From contig CAJNDS010000365.1 of assembly GCA_905221605.1 (NCBI GenBank), positions 1 to 64,000 on the forward strand: a DNA stretch of 64,000 bases. Reading direction: 5' to 3'. Of the stretch, positions 29,101 through 37,548 are shown in pieces (positions within the stretch are counted from its first letter, which is position 1; each line of letters starts with the position of its first letter). The notes under the pieces are model-generated. The model worked only from the letters and a program-made list of their open reading frames with translations, had not been told where the DNA came from and did not search any database. Source of the stretch: Symbiodinium natans. Taxonomy: Eukaryota; Sar; Dinophyceae; Suessiales; Symbiodiniaceae. The translations under genes and the position numbers were made by a program.

Positions 29101-30605
29101 CTGGCGAGTGGCCTGAGCTGTCGTTGTTTGCCGAATTCCTTCAGAAGTTTCCGCATCCATTGCTCGCTCTGCGCACTGAGTGGTGCATCTTTGCAGAAGA
29201 TGAAAACCTTGCTGGTTGTATAGACTTCGTCGCTGTATGTCCCGACAACTCCCTCGTTCTTTTTGACTGGAAGAGGACGAAGCAGCTCTCGACAAAGTAC
29301 GACAACGCCTGGAGGCACATGGCCCCCCCGCTGGCTCATGTTCCGGATTTGGCTGGTTGGCACTATCGTCTGCAGCTGAACACATACAAATGTATTCTGG
29401 AGAGACACTACAGCTGCAAAGTCAGTGCAATGTACGTGGTTTGCTTACACCCGGACAGATCAGCGTCAGGTCCTTTTCTGGATCTTGTTCCGGACATGTC
29501 TCATGAAGTTCGAAGCATCCTGGAAGCGCAACGACGAGCGCGCAGCGGCAAGGTGGGTCCCGATGGCAGAACATCGTCCGTGCCCGCAGAGCTTCAACGG
29601 TCACTCTCGAAAACCAATGCGTGGGAGGATGTTTCAGGAGGTGCTCAGGCACTGTCCGAGGCTTCGCAGTCGTCTTTCAATGCTCGCATTGATGAGGACA
29701 TTGCTATGGAAGAGGAGCGCTTGCGTGCAGAAGTCTCCGGCATCGCAGGCGACTCTGCTGCAGATGCGATTTCTCAAGGTTCTGAGTGTCGCGAACCATC
29801 GGAGTGTCTAGCTCTCCAGCTTCCTGCTGTCAATATGCCTATCGAAGCTCTGGAAAGTGCTAAGAGGAGACGATTGCAGCCTGGAGCTTCCAGCACGGGC
29901 CAGGCATTCGATGATTTGTTTCGAGACACGACCGCAGCGTGGCAGCGATCCATGGCACAGAAACCTGAACTCAGCCATGACGTCAATTCCGGTTCACTGA
30001 AGGAACAGACGAGGCGACACTTAGAGTATGTGCGGTCGCGTGAGCCGTCTTGGGAAGAGGATCTAGTTCGCCTAGCGGCCGCTGCCATTCATGTCTACCG
30101 GACCCGCTTCACCGATATCTTTGTCCGCGACTTGGTGGGCCTCCTCTGGATCATTGAAGGCAACCGCTACATTCGAGCGCACCGTGGTGTTTGTTATTTG
30201 TACCACACAGACGGAGCGTTCGAAGCATTCACAGGGGTCCCGCCGGAGTCAACTTTTTTTCGGCTGAAGAAATTCTTGCTTGTACTGGAGGGCATGTTCA
30301 GGCTGATGGATTCAGTCGAAAGATCGGATTTGGCGGTTTTGAACGAAGTCTCCAGACTGGTCGGTGAATTCAATCATGTTCGAGAGTTCTCTGCAGCTTG
30401 TGAGGAGGAAGCTGTCACGGCAGACTTCACACGTCGTCGCGCAGGTCGTCCAGCAGCCGACGCCGAAGAACAGCCAAAACGAGGTTGGCCCGGCCGGGTG
30501 GCCGACATGCTGAGCCGCATTTTGTCGCCTTTGCAGAAGGATTTGCTGGAAGAGCGACGCTTGGAACAATATGTGTTTGTAAGAGCATCTGAAGACATGT
30601 ACTAA
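26175..30605 (+). CDS. Multidomain protein: F-box-like pair, lectin-like, zinc cluster, PD-(D/E)XK nuclease, D5-type region
   Basis: Frame of 1476 codons; probably joined to the 25881 exon rather than starting at its own Met. Residues 1-40: His half of the papain-like module (YILAYDHHFVAGKH). About 228-260 and 274-310: two related F-box-like repeats (GGSMLDEIMAG / GGALMDEILCD, each ending in SSRML or SRRML). About 378-520: beta-rich lectin-like region (FPHMAGFESAHPMMGG ... LKLSIDGTGVSLA). About 535-577: zinc cluster with CGIC, CPMCC, CSAH and CSRC. About 870-1075: PD-(D/E)XK nuclease with GTWMHLQIE (His963, Glu967), GCIDFV (Asp1017) and FDWKRTK (Asp1031, Lys1033), the RecB/Cas4 arrangement. 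About 1285-1400: GVCYLYHTDGAFEAF and following helices resemble the D5 N-terminal region that precedes SF3 helicases. Ends 80 bp before the helicase frame. Confidence 0.7.
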   Translation: MMPSTWVQFMSEPGKYILAYDHHFVAGKHMPDAGPEINMGNRTHEFEAFAEIHGGVRSAIARHPFFKQLVVCPELLDHVFVLVDGKSSGVTSEYQGGKAGFHSIAADFLEIWEEIQLQPASPRRRDGMDSLQHAGDILHVGTWENTLERETISLHVDIMEQTNDEILSHPAPRFVSQDRAVQSSLRESDADSEDDGFWDWRPDWLEGLEARARASEEAQQDQLTYAGGSMLDEIMAGIDYLSASEYFNMLVCASSRMLCPTEMDYEDNGFCYQGGALMDEILCDLPGYFFSFQYLKMLACTSRRMLSAVRDRRHWRNRRVSLNVNEFEDPVTVRWMMEAYMQALQVNVNVRQLAMLHVFPNNPRLEWDARPVIGGPGAFPHMAGFESAHPMMGGAVFDVVLPSNVVGMYIGVRDWCDLRARRQAYCRLDNIFQNNLTVSFSLADLPPQAHPGSRPVSLRPYQSHRFELRWDESFLKLSIDGTGVSLARLRDGAPAAPRPLAKLFVWIYVRPTANMFNELRYRPVPSPVETTATLRCGICNRDFSLLLPRWSVCPMCCTWVCSAHAGQTPWRLCSRCPNQLLDYVGAGSRSEPYLDAEEFFTLSRNTAMYSEDKFRGVVLKVFREHVRFLDANPLALHMIPDPRYRSGMSKRVWERTLYRSRVIIDFLDQGMDWMLFRFLHAEAEHLARGSRNALENLPHPLVFEGSQEEWREIALDHALQLHLDLVAQQKKRAGRTTEIEDTVGGSAPVHLAAPLMTCQTFDDCVLVDDKMTFDAWRRLSLSRAQALCRQQRKRKGQISAPMNNPFHMKWHSSFSPACCPTYTNGSSRIRVPIEACLQLQPPVLRTVPSNFQSLPEADVSCKLLADLHKHPRDDRIRFVADTHVYYVDGVPVDTSVTGLIHRFAETFNADVVISNMMNSRRWPRPEYATLQSNGLLVPMSADEIKQLWSQNGQEAANRGTWMHLQIEVLMNGGAVTGEWPELSLFAEFLQKFPHPLLALRTEWCIFAEDENLAGCIDFVAVCPDNSLVLFDWKRTKQLSTKYDNAWRHMAPPLAHVPDLAGWHYRLQLNTYKCILERHYSCKVSAMYVVCLHPDRSASGPFLDLVPDMSHEVRSILEAQRRARSGKVGPDGRTSSVPAELQRSLSKTNAWEDVSGGAQALSEASQSSFNARIDEDIAMEEERLRAEVSGIAGDSAADAISQGSECREPSECLALQLPAVNMPIEALESAKRRRLQPGASSTGQAFDDLFRDTTAAWQRSMAQKPELSHDVNSGSLKEQTRRHLEYVRSREPSWEEDLVRLAAAAIHVYRTRFTDIFVRDLVGLLWIIEGNRYIRAHRGVCYLYHTDGAFEAFTGVPPESTFFRLKKFLLVLEGMFRLMDSVERSDLAVLNEVSRLVGEFNHVREFSAACEEEAVTADFTRRRAGRPAADAEEQPKRGWPGRVADMLSRILSPLQKDLLEERRLEQYVFVRASEDMY

Positions 30606-30684
30606 GAATTCAGTGTTTTGTAATAATGTCGACGTGACAATGCATAACGTCTTTCGCTCCTTGCAAAATGTCTGAGGACGTCTC
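30606..30684 (+). other. Gap between nuclease and helicase frames, probable intron
   Basis: The upstream frame has a good donor-like GTAAGAG at 30579, just before its stop. The downstream helicase frame is in another phase and has a stop at 30673. A splice from near 30579 to an acceptor before about 30690 would join D5 N-terminal and helicase parts, but the exact acceptor is not clear. Confidence 0.35.
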
Positions 30685-31701
30685 ATGCAATATGTGGCTG
30701 CCTGGTGCGACTCACCCTCCGAAAGAGTGCCTGGTTGCGCTTATGAGGATTATTCCGTCATGTACGATTCCTCTCCTGAGCAGCCAGTCAAGCTCGTGTC
30801 GCCTTCACCCGCTAACAATCTGTACGTCAGGATTCCTTTTCCACTGCACTCTTCTTTTGGAGATCCTGAGATGCAGTCCGCCAGGGCACGCTTGGAGAAG
30901 TTCATCCGACAGACGTTCTGGTGCAACGATGAATTTTTCAGGGCGACGCTGGCTGCCATTGCTCTGGCTAAAAGGGGCGAAAACGTCGATCGATGTTTCA
31001 TCGGCGAATCGCCGGGCGGAACAGGCCAATCACTTTTTAGCTGCCTGCTAGCAGCCACCTACTGCCACAATCACGCTTTCGTGGACCCCAATTTGTTTCA
31101 CAACGAAGAAGAACTTCGGAAGCAATTGGAGCAATTTGCACACTGCTGGATCATCACAGCACAAGAGGCTCCAGAGACCCACAGGCATTTCCAGCAAGAC
31201 CTATTTAAAAAGGTCATGTCTGCCGACGACCTTGCAGCCAGACGACCGTACGGCTTTGTCACCAAAATGCTGCGCGTGGTCGGTTTCAAGCGCTTTGAGA
31301 CAAACAAGATGATGGCTTTCCGCAACGTGCAGGAGTCCAACGCCAACTCCATATTGAGGCGGTGCGCCGTGTGGATTCCGAGACCTCTCTTCGTGGACGA
31401 AACCAACTTCGGTCAAGATTATCCGGACCCAGAGTGCGATGGAATTTTTCAAAAAGATCCGTCTCTGCGAAGATTCTTGGAAAGCGGACCAGCAATAGCT
31501 GCGTTTATTGAGATGCAGCATGGCTTCGAGACTCAGAACACTCGCGATGCCTGCCATGCCATCATCGAGAACTATGCCACGAGTGGCCTCACAGAGAAGA
31601 AAGTACGAGAAGCATGCGGCTTGCAGCCGCCACAGGACAGTCGCATTGCAACACATACACTTAAATGTTTAGAGATTGCGCATCGTATGAGGGCGACTTA
31701 G
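30685..31701 (+). CDS. SF3 (D5-type) helicase domain
   Basis: 338 codons. Walker A-like GESPGGTGQS at residues 107-116 has Gln115 where Lys is expected. A Walker B-like strand HCWIITAQEAPE follows, then FKKVMSADDLAARRPYG, the segment typical of D5-like helicases, sensor strand KMMAFRNV and an arginine pair in ILRRCAVWIPRPLF. The order and spacing match poxvirus D5/phage-type SF3 helicases, hexameric enzymes that unwind DNA for replication and usually sit next to a primase region, here at the end of the upstream frame. The Lys to Gln change in the P-loop is unusual and may lower ATPase activity. The stop at 31699 is probably avoided by splicing at about 31693. Confidence 0.65.
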   Translation: MQYVAAWCDSPSERVPGCAYEDYSVMYDSSPEQPVKLVSPSPANNLYVRIPFPLHSSFGDPEMQSARARLEKFIRQTFWCNDEFFRATLAAIALAKRGENVDRCFIGESPGGTGQSLFSCLLAATYCHNHAFVDPNLFHNEEELRKQLEQFAHCWIITAQEAPETHRHFQQDLFKKVMSADDLAARRPYGFVTKMLRVVGFKRFETNKMMAFRNVQESNANSILRRCAVWIPRPLFVDETNFGQDYPDPECDGIFQKDPSLRRFLESGPAIAAFIEMQHGFETQNTRDACHAIIENYATSGLTEKKVREACGLQPPQDSRIATHTLKCLEIAHRMRAT

Positions 31702-31758
31702 CAGGTGGTTGATGTAAAGGCAACACGCGTAACTAATAGAAATCTATTTTTTTGGCAG
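31693..31758 (+). other. Probable 66-nt intron with GC donor
   Basis: A pyrimidine-rich 3' end TTTTTTTGGCAG at 31747-31758 is a good acceptor. A phase-0 donor that keeps both frames is GC at 31693 (AGG then GCGACT). Dinoflagellate introns with GC or GA donors are known. This joins AHRMR to DSAPAPQGA. Confidence 0.4.
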
Positions 31759-32660
31759 GACTCTGCGCCCGCGCCCCAAGGCGCGCAACTGGCTTCATTG
31801 CTGCTGCAGCAAGACTCAGCAAAGGAAACGCACACAGACACCGACCCCGTTGGGAAGGCGCTTGCAGCTACTGTGAATTATTGCTTGGGTTTCGGACTGA
31901 AGAGGCGCGAGCCAGTTCGCAAGCAGACCCTCACCAAAAAATGGTTTGTTCGGTTCGCGCAGAGTGCGATCGGCGTCCCGAAGACATCATGGGAGGACTT
32001 CATTACAAACCACTTGCTCATCCCCTGTGAAAACAAAGTGAATCCGGAATCGTTTATTCCTGTCATACGGTGCAAAAACAACCTCCGGGAGATCCTCCAG
32101 ATTGAGTGCCAAGGCCAAGAGACTGCGCTTGAAGAAAATCTGAACGCCCGTTTGCTGTGGGAGGCTGTCGAGAGTGACCCCAGCCGGAACGCCAACGCGC
32201 AGCTGCTCATATTTTTCTTCAATCAGGTTTTGAAAAAAGTCGACGGCGGCAAAGGCCGAAGAGGTGCACTGAAGGATGAAGCCATTGCATTTTGGCGATC
32301 GCTTCTAAAAAAAATGGAGAAACATGAAGAATGTGCTCGCGGACTGCTTGAATTGATACTGGATCTTCAGCGGGCTTCACTTTTCTGCAGGTGGGTGGCA
32401 GCGTCGTGTCTCCATGACGTGATTTGGGACCATGTGCTGGCACAAAAAGACAGACCCGACGTTTCCATCCTTACGTATTTTTGGAATCTCGCGGAAGACG
32501 CTGTCCTGGATGCCTGGATTCTCAAAGCTCGAGAGCTTGAAAGCAAGCATGTTTCCTTGCACTTCGATGGCATCCGACTAGACAGAGAAGTGGCGGGGCC
32601 GGATGTGTCGTCGCTTTGCAGGACATTCGAGAAGGGGATCGAGGAGGAAACAGGCTTCAA
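31759..32660 (+). CDS. Helical domain following the SF3 helicase, function unknown
   Basis: Open frame (31705-33012) with natural composition from the presumed acceptor at 31759 to about 32660; after that it becomes unnatural and the next frame takes over. About 300 residues, largely helical (for example LKKMEKHEECARGLLELILD), ending in a strand LHFDGIRLDREVAGPD. The HFDG strand recalls metal-binding strands of polymerase or nuclease palms, but one short motif is not enough for an assignment. Its position directly after a D5-type helicase suggests part of the same replication protein. Confidence 0.5.
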
Positions 32661-33250
32661 AGTCAGACCTTCATGCAGATCATTCAAAGCCTGCCGAATC
32701 AAGAGACCGTTGAGTGTCCTGACGAGCTCTGCGAGAACGGCAATTGCATTTTGGCGGCCATGTTCCATCTCGGCTTCAAAGAACAGGCGGAGGCCATGGC
32801 AGCATCTAGGGAGGGTAGGGAGTACATCTACTTCCACAGGCGACATCGTCGGACCTACGAGCAGGTTGCTACCTGGTGTCGATGTCAGATGTTTCCACGA
32901 CACCCTTTACCGACTCTTGCGTCAGGCCAGAAATTTCTCCTGCACTTGGCCACGAATGGGAAGCCGCATTGTCTTGCTGCTCATGTTGTCTCCGAGGAAC
33001 AACTCGTCCTGACCGACAAGACCACCTGCTACAAGATCTCCTCAGACGACTTCGTGAGGGCTTGCGGTGAAGCTGCGGATCGAAAATACATCATTGGCTT
33101 TTACGTAAGCCATCGACCTTCGATTATGAAGATCCAGGCCGACGACGAGGATTACGATCGACTTCTTGAAACTCAGGCCGGCGCTGGCGTTGGCGACGAC
33201 GAAGATGAGGACATGTTTGTTCGAGATGTGGACTTGCCCCTGCAAGGCGG
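32650..33250 (+). CDS. Second papain-fold-like (OTU/C39-type) module
   Basis: Frame 32616-33344; natural sequence runs from QTFMQIIQSLPNQ (about 32658) to the acidic GDDEDEDMFVRDVDLP (about 33240). Cys44 in ENGNCILAAMFHLG (codon 32745) starts a helix, as a peptidase nucleophile would. GKPHCLAAHVV supplies His (32967 or 32982) and VLTDKTTCYKIS an Asp two turns later, a Cys...His...Asp order. It joins the upstream frame through a -1 phase change with no obvious intron. Proteolysis of the polyprotein or removal of host ubiquitin-like tags are possible roles; neither is shown by the sequence. Confidence 0.45.
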
Positions 33251-33829
33251 GAAGAAGAAGATCAGCAGGAAGAAGATGAGGGTGTCACTCGTATTGGGGA
33301 TGAGCTGTTACTTTCTCTGCAAACTGAAGTTTCGACTCTTCTAGCAAAGGAACCTGCAGCCTTGGCGGAAATTATTCAGAAGCCACACGGTGCAGTCTGT
33401 CCCTTTTGTCCATTTCGCTCGTGGCCGAGAAACAGAATCCAACGCGTGCTCGCCCATGTTCGTCAGCACCACAGCAGAAGAAAGCAGTTTGTGGCGAGCG
33501 GAACGAAGCAGATGAAGTTGGTGATTGCTCTGCACGACCAAGATCAGTGTGAGCGAAAGCAAGACGGCCAATACCTATCTCGAAGTGCAAAGGTGATGAG
33601 GGAGTCCTTGGATGAAACAGTCTCCAAAAAGATCATGGACCTGGACAGACACATGAGACTTGTGTTGACACATCGAGGTCCTGAGTATTGGTCTTTGCAA
33701 GCTGTGCAGGAAGCTGCTCTTCGTCGCGTGCGCAATCAATATTACACTCGTGAATTCGCTCTGTTACTCTTCAAGGAACTGCTCATGTGCGACGCCAAGG
33801 CGAGACGTCCAAAAACATTGAAGTTGTAG
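33251..33829 (+). CDS. DDE transposase N-terminal part: linker and zinc finger
   Basis: In this frame an acidic linker (EEEDQQEEDEGVTRIGDELL) from about 33251 leads into LAEIIQKPHGAVCPFCPFRS and HVRQHH (33362-33475), a C-x2-C...H-x3-H-type finger suited to DNA binding. A helical segment follows (VQEAALRRVRNQYYTREFALLLFKELL). The frame ends at 33829; the natural continuation is in the next frame from about 33840. It overlaps the peptidase-like frame's tail, with a -1 phase change near 33250. Confidence 0.55.
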   Translation, partial: EEEDQQEEDEGVTRIGDELLLSLQTEVSTLLAKEPAALAEIIQKPHGAVCPFCPFRSWPRNRIQRVLAHVRQHHSRRKQFVASGTKQMKLVIALHDQDQCERKQDGQYLSRSAKVMRESLDETVSKKIMDLDRHMRLVLTHRGPEYWSLQAVQEAALRRVRNQYYTREFALLLFKELLMCDAKARRPKTLKL

Positions 33830-34272
33830 CTCTACTAGTTGCCAGCTCTTGTGCAAAAAGTTGTGCTGTGGCTGAATGTAAGGTGTATGCGCTGCATTCC
33901 CGGTTGCTGGCCGCATTTCCCGGGCATGTCCGAAGCCTCCTTCCCCGACACAGCGCCCATTGGTGGCCAATTATCGAGGACCTTTTTTTGTCTCCGAGAG
34001 TCACACAGTTTCGTCAGCAGCTGACTGAAGAGCTGGTGGAGCATGAAGAGTTCGAGGCCCTTAGCATGGATGCCACTCTTCGATGCTGTTTGCCGGTCAT
34101 GGGCCAAGCGCACCCGAGAGCCTCCAAGGAATCAAAGGCGCGTGCGATTTTTCAAGGAGACGAAGCATTCACTCGCGCCTCTTGGCACAATCAATTAAAC
34201 TTTCGACTAGTGAAGCATAGCGAAGGTTCAAAGCTATATTTTCAAGCGCGCCCGAAAGGTTGTGACGTGCAG
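33787..34272 (+). CDS. DDE transposase middle part, first catalytic Asp
   Basis: Natural sequence runs from about 33880 (ALHSRLLAAFPGHVRSLLPR) through WWPIIEDLFLSP to FEALSMDATLRCCLPVMGQ, in which Asp at 34069-34071 fits the first catalytic Asp of a DDE transposase. It degrades after about 34210. The next frame begins naturally at RGRTNAVLML (about 34271), suggesting a short intron between about 34210 and 34272 (GTGAAG donor possible, GTGCAG acceptor) or a frameshift. Confidence 0.6.
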
Positions 34273-35383
34273 AGGCAGAACAAACGCCGTATTGATGCTG
34301 GCCGCCGTGTCCTCCGAAGAAACGCCTGTGCTCGTTGATGCACTGGCCACGCATCTGCCTGCCAGCGGTCTGCAACAAGTAAAATACATTTCAGTCGACA
34401 ATCCGTCAGCAAAGCTGTGGAACCACGCTCGACAGATATGTCCGAACCTGCAGATTCTGGCTTTGGATCCCGTCCATTTGGCGATGACATGTGAGTACGC
34501 CTCCAGCAGGAGGCGAACGGCATCCTCGAAGATTTTGCGCGCAATCCTTCAAAAGTTTTCTGCGTACAGTTCCACTTGCTCGCCGAACTCTTGGGGCCCG
34601 GTCTTCACGGGCGGCAAGTTTCGGCCTCTGAGTCGTGAAGAAGAACAGGCACGTTTGCAGATAGAGGATCGAAGCATGAGGATGAACATCGCCGAGAAGA
34701 TCCTCAGTGAGCTCGATGCGTCAATACCTTTCTTTGAACGCATTGAGTGGATCAGAAGCTTAGCAGCTTTGGTGGCAGTGCATCGAGGCGAAGTGGAACG
34801 TGTTGTTCCCGGGCCCAACCGCAAAATGTTCGAACTATTGCACACAGCAGCTGCAGGTCCACGAACGGAGTGGTACCTCAACAATCTACGCATGCGGCAT
34901 GCAATCAGTCAATCTCGACTAAGTCTGTTGCCTGTGGGGACTACATCCAATGAAGCGTTGCACCGTGAGATCAATAATTGGTTTCGCGAGACCCAGCAAA
35001 TGCACAAAACCACCCTCGAGCTAAAGCTGTCTATCATGTCTCTTGGCAAACTGATGACTCACAACACTGCCTTGTATTGGACAACAACAAGGCAGATGCC
35101 TGAAGCCGAAGTGTTAGCCCGAACAGCTTCCGTTGCTTTGTGGAGTCCACAACAGTGGTCGCGATGGTGCGAAGAACTCGTGGATGGCCGCAAGACTGAG
35201 AAAGCGACGCTGCGTCTGCATCCTCGCAAGCAAGCAGAGCGATCAGCTGTCAGAGCAAAGCTCAACAAGAAACCTGCGGCTTCTCATGGCAAGGCTCGAA
35301 AGAGGCGTATCACTCCAAACACGTTACTGCGGGAGGACAACCTGAGGCGTGCTGGCGTTCGTGGCAGAAAGCCTGTATCGTAA
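34271..35383 (+). CDS. DDE transposase C-terminal part, second Asp and Glu
   Basis: About 370 codons of natural sequence to a stop at 35381-35383. VKYISVDNPSAKL carries the second Asp (34397-34399); ICPNLQILALDPVHLAM is the conserved segment just after it; GTTSNEALHREINNW carries the Glu (34952-34954), about 185 residues on, in a large helical insert typical of eukaryotic DDE families. The basic C-terminus (NKKPAASHGKARKRR) could bind DNA. It is the last gene of the mosaic element. I cannot tell which DDE superfamily it belongs to. Confidence 0.65.
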   Translation, partial: RGRTNAVLMLAAVSSEETPVLVDALATHLPASGLQQVKYISVDNPSAKLWNHARQICPNLQILALDPVHLAMTCEYASSRRRTASSKILRAILQKFSAYSSTCSPNSWGPVFTGGKFRPLSREEEQARLQIEDRSMRMNIAEKILSELDASIPFFERIEWIRSLAALVAVHRGEVERVVPGPNRKMFELLHTAAAGPRTEWYLNNLRMRHAISQSRLSLLPVGTTSNEALHREINNWFRETQQMHKTTLELKLSIMSLGKLMTHNTALYWTTTRQMPEAEVLARTASVALWSPQQWSRWCEELVDGRKTEKATLRLHPRKQAERSAVRAKLNKKPAASHGKARKRRITPNTLLREDNLRRAGVRGRKPVS

Positions 35384-36660
35384 TTGGGATTGCAAGCTGA
35401 TGCACTTGGCTCCTTGTTCAGGACAAAAAATAGCGGCTAATGATGCTACAGTAGCAAAAGCAGTACCATAGAATTGCACGGAGTTGTGTTGTAAAATAAT
35501 GGCTACTGCGCAACACTCTACAGAACGCCAGTGAGGCTGAAAATAAAGCACTGCCTCATACCGGGTTTCTTCCTGCCTGTGCTTAGAGCACCGGCTGATC
35601 GAAGCGTGCCAGGCTGAAAACTGCGTCAGCTCGCATGTCCTATCCGGTGGTCGAGGAATGTGCGTCTCTTCACTTGAGCTTGAACATGAGCTGTAGAGCT
35701 GTGCCACGAAGTGAGTCAGATCCTTTGATCTGCCGCGCAGGAATGCAAGCTTTCAGTGAAGGTCGGAACTAGCGCAGGGCCGAAGGATTGAAGGTCAGGG
35801 GTCCAAGCCTTTAAAAGAGAATCTGTTTGAGAAACAGTCTTTTGCATTTTTTTAAAATGTGTGGATCGAGCCTGTGAGATGTAACACTGAGGTCGCTGGG
35901 CTAGGCTCTTTTGCTTTCACCTGCTGGACGTTTTGGAGCTCTACGGACTTGGCGTTGTGTCGGTTAGGCTCTTTTGGAACCCCACCGCTTGCCGGGCACG
36001 CGGTCAAGAAAAACATGTTTTTTTAATATCCCATTTCTGAGTTTAAGGAATAAGTTATATTAAGCAATAGTTTCAGGTTGTATTCGGTTTTGAGAGGTGC
36101 ATAGTTAGTTTTTTTAAAAAAATGTTTTGGAATTTAAGGAAGATAATCATGTTAATGGCTTCGCAAACCACGCGCCATAGCATAAGCTATGTCCTTGCTG
36201 AACTCTACAAACTCTACAGCCTTAGTCCTTAGACCTGGGGCACAAGACGGGCTGCTTGACCGTCGATCGTGACATTAGGGCTGTAGGGTCTAGTGGTAAG
36301 ACATAGGGGTACGTCGAGCAGTAGATAATGCTCTTAAATGGCTTTTTGGTGGGCAGTTGTGTTATTGCCGAATAGTAAGCCCCTGTAGCTGCGATAACAC
36401 ATGCTAGATAGAAGTGCATGGTCATACTCGTGAGTAGTGTCCTTTTTCCAGAGCCTGATATGTGATATGAATGACGCTGTTTAAGCTTAAACTTCAAGAT
36501 GCATTAAGTGGAAGGCAACGATAGGCATTTCCATTCATATTGTTCCGGGTAGGGGGTTAAGCCCTGAGCGCAAGATGAGCTGCTTGACCTTGAGTCTTCG
36601 CAGTGCTTCAGGGGTGGGGGTGGCTGAAACCCTTTATACTCTATAAACCCTAATCCCTAA
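35384..36660. other. Downstream flank of the mosaic element, no gene
   Basis: AT-containing unique sequence. A short direct repeat, GGGCTGCTTGACC / GAGCTGCTTGACC, occurs at about 36249 and 36578. Scattered T runs. The frames at 35324-35707 and 36222-36497 show no motif and are not supported. Confidence 0.5.
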
Positions 36661-37330
36661 ACCCTGAGCAATTGCTGGATTCCCGTGCCGTTTTTTTGCT
36701 CGGGGTTGTGCCGACCGTCGCTCGGCGAAATGGCCCAGCTCTCAGCTGGAGCTGACCTCAAAACATGTGTGAAGCACAAATAACGTACGCAGTCCTTGCC
36801 GAGGCAGGGCCGCGTGTGGTCTGGACGGGGGCCAGGAGCTTGGCGCGGATACGGGAAAGCGTGCAAGCAAGTTCGAACACAACAATTGTACCTGAACTGC
36901 AGGCGACTTGTCGCTTCGTGGGATGGGCGGGATGCTCAGATCAAAATTAGCTTAGCCAAAGAGAAGAAAAAAAAAGCAATAAACACGAATGAGGCGCCGG
37001 ATGCTCTCGACCGGACGGCCGGGCGCCAATTTGAAGTGTAGGGTTTAGGGTTTAGTCTCAGGGTTCACAGTTTAAGGTTTCCTACTCTGTGTCCTAGACT
37101 CTCTAGACTCCAAGACTCAGCCCCCAAGCCAAGCTCTCTTAGAAGTCGAGCCCCTATTCCAGAAAGAATAAGGCCTTGCACCCTCAACCCTAAACCAGAA
37201 GGCCCTGAACCCATCAGGAGGCTCCGGCCCACTATTCATCAGCCCTGAGAGGGGGGGCTGGGGTCTAGGGTTTAAGGTTTAGGGCTTACGGTCTAGGGTT
37301 GAAGGTTTCGGATGTAGGATAAAGTTTAAG
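36661..37330. other. Unique sequence grading into degenerate TTTAGGG repeat
   Basis: Two overlapping plus frames (36765-36950, 36796-37041) cross a GC-rich island without recognisable motifs. From 37038 TTTAGGG-like words appear. Confidence 0.45.
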
Positions 37331-37441
37331 AAAAATAACAAGCAGCCTCTCAGGCGACTCAACCTGCCTGGCGCTCAAAAGTGACAGGGAGAAAAGGGAG
37401 GGAGAGAAAGAGAAAGAGAGAAGGAAAGAGAGGCAGAGAGG

Positions 37442-37546
<105 letters not shown>

Positions 37547-37548
<2 letters not shown>

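Larger units (their letters stand above)
25881..35383 (+). mobile_element. Large mosaic virus-like / transposon-like element (peptidase, nuclease, SF3 helicase, DDE transposase)
   Basis: A contiguous plus-strand series of coding frames covers about 9.5 kb, and exon-like pieces may extend it upstream to about 24700 or 23600. The order is papain-fold-like module, F-box-like pair, lectin-like domain, zinc cluster, PD-(D/E)XK nuclease, D5-associated region, SF3 helicase, helical domain, second papain-fold-like module, zinc finger, DDE transposase. Replication helicase plus nuclease plus integrating enzyme fits a mobile element that copies and inserts its own DNA. I found no convincing terminal inverted repeats or target duplication, so the limits are those of the coding frames. 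Several frame changes suggest short introns and some decay. Confidence 0.65.
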
